This document shows, piece by piece, positions 41,781-53,700 of a stretch of DNA of 64,000 nucleotides. Each line of letters begins with the position of its first letter. The stretch's first letter is position 1. The notes below the pieces were generated by a model. It was given only the letters and a program-made list of their open reading frames with translations, ran no database searches and had not been told where the DNA came from. The position numbers were made by a program, and so were the translations under genes. The stretch is from Kryptolebias marmoratus (taxonomy: Eukaryota > Chordata > Actinopteri > Cyprinodontiformes > Rivulidae), in the NCBI RefSeq assembly GCF_001649575.2, contig NC_051431.1, positions 13,743,191 through 13,807,190 of the forward strand. Direction: 5' to 3'.

Positions 41781-44700
41781 GGGGGGAGGCATACCTGCGT
41801 ATGCTGTTGCAAGGTGGAAAGTATTTATGTCTTACAGGTCTCATAAGTGACTATTCATTACTTATTAATCATTCTCTGCCTCTTCACCTCAGAGCCTCTG
41901 AAGATGTTCTCCTTTGCCTTTTTCACACAACTGATTAATGCTTTCTATTTGCCCCAGTTACCACCACCAAATCACCATGGCACATTCACACACACGCATA
42001 CACNNNNNNNNNNNNNNNNNNNNNNNNNNNNNNNNNNNNNNNNNNNNNNNNNNNNNNNNNNNNNNNNNNNNNNNNNNNNNNNNNNNNNNNNNNNNNNNNN
42101 NNNTCCGTCTGCCAGTCCAGCTTCAAACTCCATCATCAGCAATATATGTGGAGAGAAGGAGGTGAGTTTCTGCCCCCAACAGGCCTGAATCCAGGTCCAC
42201 TGACCACTTTTTTTTTGTTTAATATGGAAGAGTTGAAAGAAATAAAACCCAAGTTGGTTGTAAAAATGTGAAAACACATATTTGTGTCTGTAATCCTGCT
42301 TAATTCAATGAACTGCTGAACATTTTTGGTGCTTTAACCCAGAGAAGCTTCCTAGCATTTGGTATCTTGACTAATTAAACGGAAAGCAAAGAAGTCTTTT
42401 TATTTTGTTTATTGCATGTTTGTTTGTTACAAAAAAATTCTAGTATGTCCTAACAGCAAAGATACTTATGCCTGTGCCTGCATTACAAAGACTGCCAGAA
42501 GATATCATAGATGATATCTGATGGCTTTAAGGTGTAAAAAGTCATATGTTCACATCTGAACACTGAAAAATGCATGCTTTGATCAATTTAAACATGACTG
42601 AGACTGGCTGCTTTGATACTCTGACTGCCGTAATACCTCTGTATGAATATGAAAGTCCACGTCACATGAGAATTCACACATTTTTGAGCTGTTAAGTGAT
42701 TAGTGAAAAAGAAGTTGGTACAAGCCATAAAGTCTCCCCACACTCTCTCGTGTTTCCTCCTAACACATCTTTTCTTATTGTGAATGAAGAGGCTAATCAT
42801 CAGGATTAACAGAATACTTTGAAGCTCAGCCAATCATGTGCCTTTGTCAGAGAAAGTGACAGGATTATAAGATGTGTTGTTGTCAGAGTGAATTCATCTT
42901 TGTGTTTGCCTTGTATAACACTTCATTAAGCAGTGATTTTCAGCAGACCTCTTAGTGCTGATACCAGAGCTGTGTTCAGTAGTTAGATTAACACCAAATA
43001 CTTCAGCCTCACTGCTGTCACAGAAAAAAGTATGGTTTACATACACTTTGACAGATTCATAACAAACTTATTATAAGACTTGTGTTTATGTCACTTCAGT
43101 ATCTATCTTCATCTGCTCTCTAAATGTAAACTGATCTGCAGCCTCAAATTACTCTTGGCACCACTAACAGGACATTTTTAGAGATGTGCAATACTTGTAT
43201 ACTGAAAGATGCATTTTATTATCAGCTTNNNNNNNNNNNNNNNNNNNNNNNNNNNNNNNNNNNNNNNNNNNNNNNNNNNNNNNNNNNNNNNNNNNNNNNN
43301 NNNNNNNNNNNNNNNNNNNNNNNNNNNNNNNNNNNNNNNNNNNNNNNNNNNNNNNNNNNNNNNNNNNNNNNNNNNNNNNNNNNNNNNNNNNNNNNNNNNN
43401 NNNNNNNNNNNNNNNNNNNNNNNNNNNNNNNNNNNNNNNNNNNNNNNNNNNNNNNNNNNNNNNNNNNNNNNNNNNNNNNNNNNNNNNNNNNNNNNNNNNN
43501 NNNNNNNNNNNNNNNNNNNNNNNNNNNNNNNNNNNNNNNNNNNNNGTATTCAGCTGTTGTGTTGTGAGTTTAGTTGTGTCTTCTATGTTTAGAAAAGAAG
43601 ATCACAATGATCTTTTTAGCGTTATTCTGAAGAGGAAACCTGGCCACCAGCTGAGTCTGAGCTGACTGAAAACTGGTGGTATTCACACTAACTGTGTTAT
43701 TAAAATGCAGAAGTGTCTCTCACAGAATTAAATATCCTTCTGAATGTTGGGGAATGAGTGTGTGTGTGGGGGGGGTGGAGGGGTGGGGGGGTATGTGACA
43801 CTTTGGCCTGTTTACATGCTTTTTGTCATTAATTTTTATATTACATTTGCAGCAACTGCAGCTTGATAATTAGGGCCACCAGCACTTGGTTAAATGAGCT
43901 CATTTGGAGTGTGTTAATATCATGATCAATATGTTAATGCTGTAATATGAGGTCTTCATCTCTGTGCTCACTGCAGGGAGGGACAGCAATAAATAATCCA
44001 GCTTCGTGACATTCCTCCTTTTTCTTACTTTGTTTGATATATTTCAGATTGTTAATATATATGTCCAAACAGTCCCAGTATATACAGAGTGGATTAAAAG
44101 CCTGTTTCCCATGACTACCAATCACAGAGGACCCCTGGTAATAATAGTCCTACTTAAACAGGGTTTGTAAAACAGAAGGTTCATCATGCTGAGACATTTT
44201 ACAATAAGAAAAGGTTTTCCTGCTGAGAGAGCATCGAGCTGCAGTCAGAAATGGCAAAGTCATATTTAATGAGCGGGGAGCACCACAAAGAAACCAGCAA
44301 ATTATTGGGAAATAATGTAAGTCTTTATTATACGTATGATTGGTAGCAGATAGTCTGCAGCAAACCTTCGAGAAGAGAAGTCATTTAATACTAGCAGAGC
44401 GGATGTTGTTGAATGTGAACAGAAACTTTAGGGAGTGAAAATAATATATTTGTCAGCAGATACTATATGCCATTATTTTAGAGCAACCATAAACTTTCAG
44501 ATTTTATTCAAAGTGAAGTGAAGTAAAGTGAAATTTATTTATATAGCACTTTTCAGCAGCAAGGCGATCCAAAGTGCTTTACAATACAGAAACAACAACA
44601 GAATCAAATACAGCAAACATCATAGAAACATAAGCAAATACAGATCAATCATGTATAATCTAAATGAAATATAGGATAATCTAAATTAAATCGTGAAACT

Positions 44701-47700
44701 AAACATGAGCTCAAAGGGGTTCCTAAATAAATTACTCAAAATAGAATATATTATACTTACATTTTTCACAACCCTTACACAAATAAAGCATCACAATTAG
44801 AAGATAAAGTATGCCATCTTGAACTGCAGCCTCTGCAGTGCACGTGTGTCTGGATGTCATCACCTGTTGTTGTTCACACCTGACTCTGACCGCCTCGTCC
44901 CTCACTGTGAGAATAAAAGGCCACAGATGCCTGGGATGACAGCAGCAATATTGCAGCTGACAGACCCCACTAAGTGATCAGCACATCATCTTCTGGTCTC
45001 TATAAATCACTCCCTGGTTTCCACTGAGGAGATGGAGGAGTGGGACTGAGGCTGACTGGATTTCACACTAATGATGACTAATAGAAAAACTCTTTCTGCA
45101 CAGAAGAGGTGGACTGTGGGCATCATGTTGTTTCCATCTTAGGTGGAGTTACAAATAAACTTTGGGGGCAGGATTTTGAAGAACATTAAAATAATAATCT
45201 TTAAGGAGAAACACGCTGTAAATCCTGGCCTTCGAGGGATCTCACATACTTTTATGTGCCTGTTAATTCACAGATAAAGCCAGTTTTTGTTAATGTTTTA
45301 CTTTCTGTGAATCTCAAAGAACATATATTTGATTCCTATCAGTGTTATGACTCTTAGATTTCCATATTAAGCCCTTCAGACAAAGATCAGTGGCTATTGG
45401 AAGCCTTCAAACTAAGATGAATAAATGTCAGCAGTGACATTTCCATAGGTCTCATATTCCATCTGAGCTCCGTTTGTATGCCAAGAATCCTCACATTGAG
45501 CTCAGCATAAATCCAGTTTTTATCCCTAACTTTCTTTCATCTACCATAAAGAATGAAATATTCAATCCTTCTGAGTACATTTAAACCGAGAAACATATTC
45601 CTCTATGATTCAAACATGTGTCAGAAGTATTCATGAATATTAATGTTATATTGGATGTCCAGGGGTTACTGTCTGCTTGCAGGAGTACAGAGAGATTACA
45701 CAGCTGCATTTTCATAAGGTGGTGCTCAGGTTGGATTTGAAGCTGAACCTCAGGTCCACTGGGCAAACAAAGCATTTTGAATTGAGGTTGGGGGTCAGCA
45801 GTACAGCCCAAGCCCTGAGGGAAAGCTATAGAGCTGTTGTGCACACAGAACACATTCATGCAACCACCCAGGCAGAGAAAGATCTTTAAATCATCAGAAA
45901 TTTAAATGTACCTTTGATGTCTTTATATGCAAATAATGAAGCTCAAATTGGTTGGGCTTTAAGAAGCTTTTGTCTTTGCATCAGTGGTGGAAGCTCATTT
46001 CATCTAGTTTCTGTTTCTTTCTCTCCAGTCTGTTGTGATATGTTTTTCTGCATCATTAGTGCTTAAAAAGTTATTTAGTTTAACTAAAAGTTCTTTTTTT
46101 CAATTTTTTCTGAGGCTGAATTTATTCCAGAGATGGTTTCTAGTCAAGTGCATTTCTCAATGTCGCTTTATGAGCAGACAAATAAACTAATACTTTTCTG
46201 TGAAGGCCAGTCAGGAGAGATCACTAACCATCAGAGCTCAGCACAGTTGCTTGTTTTGAAAATTTCATAAACAAATGGAAGCATTTTGGAGCTTTTATTT
46301 ATACTTTTAGGAAAAATGATTTGTGCAGGCTGAATTCTTAAATATTTGTTATGTTCATCCATAAGAAACACAATCATTAAACAATAAATTTAATCAGCTA
46401 TTTGTTCACCCACAGTGCCAGATTCTCACTCTGTGGTGGCTGTGTGTAGATCTGTCCAGGCTGGAAAGAGTTTCACTTGATAATCAAACAACTGATCAGT
46501 CCTGGGCAGAGACATTTACCTGGTAGCTTTATTCACCTCATTCTGTCTCCCATCCAGATGTTGCGTCACACCCAGTCTCAAAGAACCCAATGTGTCTCTT
46601 TGACTAAATTATTTTAGTCCACCTTTTTAATAGATAAATCCAAATTTTCAGCTCCCTGTTCTAATCTTTTTCTGTGTAAGTTAAGATAGTAGCAATGTTT
46701 GGACACTTTCTTTTTTTAAAGGTGTTTTTGGTGTATATGAATTTTTCATACTGTTGCAATGATGCATTGCATGACCATTACCGTCTGTTGGTCTCTGATG
46801 TTTTCTGCCTGTCAGATGTGCCAATGTTGTAATCATATTTTTATTGTTAATCTGTATTCCAGAGAAGGTGGAGGTTTAAATCACAGATCTGCTATAGCAG
46901 GTGTCACCATTTAGATTAGCAGATTATAAGATAAACGATGGGATGGTAGTTTTGTGATGAGCAATGTCATCTTGCAGCAAGAAAGTCTCTGTTTTGGATC
47001 TAAGCTGGTCTGGCCTTTCAGTGTGGAGTTTGCATGTTTCCTTCCACGTGGGTATATTTGTTTGTTTTTCCCTGGTTTCTCCCCTCAGTCCAAAATTGGA
47101 AAAATACATTTGGAGTCACCCTATATGTGCACTCACTATTGGAACAGATTATCAATTATTTCTGTTTAATTGCAGCTACTGGTCTTTTATGAAATGTTTT
47201 AGTGTCTAGTTGTCATAATTCTGAAATTATGAAACTGAATTATCATTTGCTTTCATGGTTCCACTGATGTATCCATAGAAAATGTAGTATCAGACTAAAA
47301 CTGGTACAAATGGTGACTAACCTTTTCACCTAACCACATTGGCACAATGTTGCAATGATCATATCTGATTGTATTTAGAGTTCAGTGAACTACTTTTAAT
47401 ATTTCATCCTTTTGCTTTTCTGTAAAATCCTTTGTTTGTTTACATTACATGCCGTGTCACTTTTGTGTTGTTGGGTTCCTTATGTTGTTTTTCTTTTCAT
47501 TCTTCTTCTTTTCTTTCCCTTCTGGACAATTTTCAAACCAATTTCAGTTGTTTTGCTTCTTGTTTCACCTCTAATATAAGCTTTTAATCCCCAGAAATAA
47601 GTCTCAGCCCTCATTACTTGGTTGGCCTTCTCTTCTGTCTCTTATTATTCTTCGTACTTTTCATTTCATCCCATTGAACTGTCTCTTTCCTACCATTTGC

Positions 47701-50700
47701 CTTCTGCTTCACATCCCAGCAACAAATGAATAGCAGGTCACAATCTGCAATTCCTAAGAAAACTAATTGAAACAACAAAGGAATCATTTTCTGAAGCTAT
47801 CTTTTGCTCAGTCTCACTCTCCCTAATCACCCTCCATCAGCCTCAGAATGAATCTGTGTGTTGTGGTGGGTATTAGTTCTGTGTATCTATTTTGTTCTGT
47901 CTAATACTTTAGCACCCCTCTGCAATTTGGCTTTAACACCATGATGTAGAAACTCCCAAGGTGAGAGTTGTTTTGGCAGTGAAGTGATGTATTATTATTG
48001 GTTTTATCTCTCATTCTGTTGTTAAGAGCAAATCTGCATTGTTTTTATTACAATAGTTTCAGAAGAAAAGTTGCTTTTATTAACTGCAGCAAAATAATTA
48101 ACAATTTCAGTTTGAAAACAAATGTGATTCTTGTTCCATTTATGAGGTTTTCATCTGTTTGTTTGGATTTATCTTTCCCCTTTTCCCAATCAGCAGTCAG
48201 TATCATTACTGGAATTCATTTGGATGTTTTTAAAAGAAACAAGGGGGAAAGAAAAACTGTAATAAGATTCAGTAGTTCTTTTAGCTTTGTCTATTTATGT
48301 TCATATTTCTATCTGCTAGATGAGTTTAAACATTACATCCACTCAGACTTGAAAGTAAAAAAGATTTAATGGCAGGTGTTCAACTGAGGAAGTCTCAGAA
48401 CTGGGACCGGATCATTCCTCGCACATTTCCTACCCTTTATGAGCTTCTAAAGAGCTTTTTCATTTCCCCAAACTTGGAGTATAAACTTCTTGTGCTGTTG
48501 ATGAATTCAGTTTCACCAGTACAACTTTGTTATTGTTGCCTTAATTATTCAAGAACAATGAACGGCTCACAATGGGTACTAAAATGAAACTCAAGTTGTT
48601 CTGTCTAAACATAATCATACATGTTAATGTTCCTTCTGGATCACGATGTCTGTTCGGACGTTCCTACTCACAAAGCAGTCAAACCTGTTTTAATTTGTGG
48701 TTCAATTATGGTTGACTTAATTTTATGCTTGGTCTACCATGATTTATTTTAGAGATTTGTGCTAAATGTTATGTCTTAGGTTATTTATGCAGAAATTTAA
48801 TCCCCCTCTGTACTTGTTACTTCTCAAAAACTGCTCTTCACACTGATTGATAGTTGTAGATGTTGTGATAGTTTTGAAGAATAGAAAAAAAAGGCTGTCT
48901 AAATTGTCAGACAGTCTGTTTTTATTAACCAAAGTAATTATTTCACAATTTAATCTTTTTTTTTTTTACTTTAAATAGGTCACATGTGAATTAGTGCACC
49001 ATATATAACAAACATCTGAGGTTCGAAGCAAATGACTTTGTACCTGAAAGCAGGTACAAATGGTTTCAGTGAAGTCACAGAAACAACAGAGCTAATATTA
49101 AGATGATTTATCATTTACAAGTATAAAGAAACTATGATGAGAACATAATTGAAGGCTTGTATGTTTAAAGTACAGAATTATTCACATTTGATCAGAGCAT
49201 TTGTATTATTATGGGTGCTACAAAATTCTTCAGCGCAGTCTGAGGCAAATAAAACCCTTATGCTTCTTCTGTCTATTCCTTATCAATTAGAAGAGCTCTT
49301 TTGTCACTTCTTGTCGTTTCTCCTGATCTTTGTCATCAAAACACCATTGATATGTCTGAACAAATCCACCCAAACACATGCAAATCCACAAGCTTGTCAG
49401 GATGCACTGATTTGATCACTGGAATTAATGAAATTGTGGCGTGCCTTTCAGGTAAGCAACAAAAAGGTTTCTGCTCCAAGTTTCAGTGTTCCCGTTTTGT
49501 TTATTTTAGTCAGCTATGTAAGTAAGAAACTAAAATTTTACCGTGGAAGGAGGAAAAATATCCAACCCGGGTGATGTTGTTCAGCTTCCTGACAACTGCT
49601 TAATGGATTCATGTACTGCAGGTTTTACTCTGTGATCTGAGAGTAAAACCTTTATCAGCAGTTTGTTCTCCTCAAACGCTCGGTTCTCAAAGATTTGTTG
49701 GCCAACTGTTTGACAAATTTTTAAATAATCAGCTGTGCTTTGTTGTTGAAGTGTAAGTCAAGTATTTGGCTGGATTCCCAGAAGTGGATTAGTCCCAATG
49801 TTACTGTAGATTAAAGAGAACTCTTCAAATCAAAGCTTTGCAAAAAAAAACTGCTTTCTCACAGACTTGCAGACAGACATGCAATGAGCGTGCAAAACTG
49901 TTTTTTTTCTGTGAAACTTTATAGAAGAACTTTAAAGTCAATTTCTCTAATCAAATCAGTGGCTATTTTATTCTCGTTACTTCAACACAATTTGAATAAA
50001 GAAATTTTAAACTTTCTTTTTTTTTGTCACCAGGAAATTTACTCATGAATAGAAAGGTGGAGTGAAAACAGACTTTTCTGAGAAAAATTAGTTTTTTCTT
50101 TTCTGTTTCTCTGATCGAGTTGATCAATGAGCTAGAGTTGGTCAATGTTCCACTTTCCTAAAAGGCACCATGGGATCCTCAGCCCACTTCATCTTTATCA
50201 CTGGTCTGCCTCTGCTCTGACCCTCAGGGACCTGAGGGAGGCTCATTACTTGCACAAATAGAGACCTGGCTTTAGAGGCTGAGACTGGGATGAGCAGGTG
50301 GTTAGAGATAGAGATCATTGACAGGTCAGCATTGACGCTCTCCTCCACTTATCCTCACATCTCATCTTTCTTTTGTCTCCCCTGAGATTTTTATTTGCCT
50401 TTTTTCTGAATACCAACAGCTGGTCCCCTAAATAGCCAATAAACCTCTCGGTTCGAAAGCGAATCAGGTCGTCATAATGGACTACCACCTGTACTCTTCT
50501 GTCCCCTGTCGCCTTGCTGCTCCACCTCTGCCAACTCCACTTTAACATTCCAGCTTAGGCTTCACACTTGCTGACTTATGGATAATGTCTCTAACAGCAT
50601 CTGCTCTGTAATACTCAGTGGCAACACAATTCTCTGGCCTGCAATAGACTGCTTCAATCCAGGATTTAAACGGTTTTCTGCTATTGGCAGGGTTTCAGCT

Positions 50701-53700
50701 GCTGATGATCTCCAAACAGAAAAACTATATCCACTTTGTGACCCTGAACAGACTGGTATCTCTCTAGCTGCAGAAAACCAAGAGAACAGCAGCTCATTGA
50801 GCCTGAGTGGCTGCTGTCCACTTGGCTGAAGAGCTGAGTGATTTCAAGGGCAATTCAGTCTTTCTTCCAGGCATGTTTTGTTTACTAATTGGTGACCAGG
50901 TCAACGGGTATTATCATAAATGAGTCACTTCAAACATCACAACAGGACTAATGCTAACCTTCCCACATCTGTACTGCATGAAACTTTTTTACACTGTTTT
51001 GTTCTGCTGTCCCTCTGGGTTGAAGCCAGCAGATATTGTTGCTGATTGTGTCTGCTCGCCATATGGCACCACTGCACGTTCACCTCCCTCAGACCCCCTC
51101 ATGTCCACCTCTTGTTACATTCACAGTGGTCAGGTAGTTGCATGAATTGGAAACTTGTCAGCAGAGCAACCAAGGCAGCTCAGAGCTTGTTGACGTGGAT
51201 GGAATGGGAATTAGCTTTTACCAACATTTCATTTCAGAGCATCTGTCTCTGTATTAATGCCTTGTCAGATTTTAAACACCATCCAAAAATAAGCTCAGAT
51301 TTGTAATTAAAAAGTGATTTTGGTGGTTATTGCTAAGTTTATACTAAGCCAACAGCCAATGGAGCATCACCGGACTGGCAGTTTGAAAATGTGGTGGCTC
51401 ATTTGATTCCATGTTTTAATAAATAATATAACCAGAACGGACTGCAGACTCAGAGCAATAAAACTAAGTATACTGTAAGCACACTCTAATTGGGATGAGG
51501 TAATTTGACTGGCAAAAGGTGTCTCCTTCCCTGCTGCTCACTTCATGTGTGTAGATGTGTGTGTGTGTGTTCTGTGTGCAAAGCCTGCGTCCAGTGAGAG
51601 CTTCCTCATTAAACGCCTGTCAAACTTTTGTCAGCAGACCTGCCAGCTTTACTGTCACACTGCAAAACACACTCACAGACACACACGTGGACACACACAC
51701 ACACACACACACACGTACATATCTAACTGGACAATTACACATATACAAGTCCGAGTGAGCAGAATATTTGACCAGATTCTATGTTATAAACAATCTAAAA
51801 AATGAATAACATGTCTGGTGGTTAAAGAGTTTTTGTTTCGCAGTTGGGCTGCACAGCAAAGTATGACTTTAGTACGTCTTATTCTTAAACTGATGACATT
51901 TTTTGATTCAACACAACTAAATTACTGTAAAAATTGAAAATTATTTGCTGTCAACAGTTTATAGTAGTCCAGTAAGTCTAAGTATCGTTATCCAGTGTCT
52001 ACATGTGCAGAGGAATTCCAGATGCAGCAAAAATAAAATATCTCAAAACTGTCGTAAAATGTCCCGTTGCAGGAATAAATAAAAGCTACATCTTATGTAC
52101 AGTTATCAACAGCCTCCATGATCCTCTGTTGCTTAGATTGTCTTTGTAGTTTCTTTGTAAACTATAGCAAACTAACATCTGATGTTTTTGAATTCCTTTA
52201 GACTATTCTTTTGAGAAATAAATAAACCAAGGGCAGAACATCAGAGATTGAGCTTGAGAACAGAAGTAAATTTCATGCTGNNNNNNNNNNNNNNNNNNNN
52301 NNNNNNNNNNNNNNNNNNNNNNNNNNNNNNNNNNNNNNNNNNNNNNNNNNNNNNNNNNNNNNNNNNNNNNNNNNNNNNNNAAATAACCACTTTGAAAATA
52401 CTGCAATCGATCTGACAGAACACATCCTAGTGGGGTTTGGATGAAAGAATGAAATATTTATTGATTTTTAATGAAAGCTTGTTTGGCTTCACTTCACTGT
52501 GTCTGTTCTTTGTTCGGATTTCAAAGCACAATAATAGATTTGTTCATTAACTATACTTTTATAATGTTCTGGTGTGATGTTAGTGTGTATAAGGTCACAT
52601 TTTTATGATGTCTTTGCATTGTTTCCATCGATTAATATAATTTTTAGTAAGTAAAAGCTTTAAGGATGTTTGATACTGTTGGATATTCTACTTCTCCTTG
52701 TTGTTTTGGCTTTTACTCAGCCAATCAGAGGCACAAACAGCTTTTAATACTTTGATCCAATTGTGTTGGTGAGGATATTAACTTTATTCGTTACCTATTT
52801 CACTTTGACAATCCATCTAAATAAGTTTGTAGAATGAAATAAACAACAACACTACATTATCTTCCCTTTTCTTTATGTCCTATAAGATTTTTCAAAGTCT
52901 AAATTTAAGATTATCTCCAACTTTTGAAATCACACTCTGCTGCATTTCCAGGGGATTATGTGAAACATGTGTATTCTCTGACCCAAATCGGAATTCATGT
53001 TGAAATTTATGTCTCACACAAGTAGAGCACACACAGAATCAAACACACACATACAGAAGGTTAAAGACCTAGCCTTCCTTGGAGAAATGTGTATCACCCA
53101 TTTCATGACAGAGTTTTAGACTAAAATATTGTTTTGTTGAGAAGGGACAGGGTTTCAGCCATTTTGGTCAAACCTTGTGCAGGTGTTTCAATTTCATGCA
53201 ATACAGTGAGATTTCAGTGGATGTGACAGCACTCTGAAAATGTGTAGTGAATGACTCCCCACCACTACCATACCACATTTTACCTCAATTTCTGTAAACC
53301 TGACTGAGTTACAGCCATTTTTGTGTTTCCTACCATCAGTTGGCTCTGGCAACCATTTGACTCCAAAGGTCATGTCCAGCCAACAATTCCTTTCCAAAAT
53401 TTCCATTGATATCTGTCCACACATCTGACTCCATTAGGTCATGGTAAAGTTTACCAGCTCAGTTAGTGCTCTGAGTATGTGTTGGAGATGGCCCTCAGCT
53501 ACAAATACATGAAATTTCAAGCTCAATATCTGTAAAATTGGCCAAATTATAGACATATTTTAGTCTGCTAAGGTTGCTCAGTGGTGGTGGCCATCTTGAA
53601 TTGTGTTGACTCCAAATGTTTGTCAATTGTGGATGTACATCCAAGAATAACTTTCTGGGAGCTTCTTTAAAACCTGTCCCCTGGTTCACAGATATTTTGC

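Larger units (their letters stand above)
39996..42003 (+). other. grik4: grik4 intron 2 (its 3' end lies in a gap)
   Basis: Phase-1 intron starting GTAAGG. It holds GT repeats at 41134-41151 and near 41209-41228, a C-rich tract at 41367-41383 and a 54-base AT repeat followed by eight G at 41725-41786. It enters a 100-N gap just after a CA-rich stretch, so true length and acceptor are unknown. Confidence 0.8.

Noticed and set aside
41654..41938. 94-codon open frame with a run of alternating Tyr-Ile
   Set aside because: It is simply translation of the AT microsatellite.
43184..43665. Open frames of 127-159 codons
   Set aside because: They are mostly N bases of the 317-N gap and carry no real coding evidence. 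The same applies to frames across the other three gaps.
51556..51714. Possible CRISPR-like or regularly spaced repeat
   Set aside because: It consists of GT and AC microsatellites only, with no spacer structure; the genome is vertebrate.
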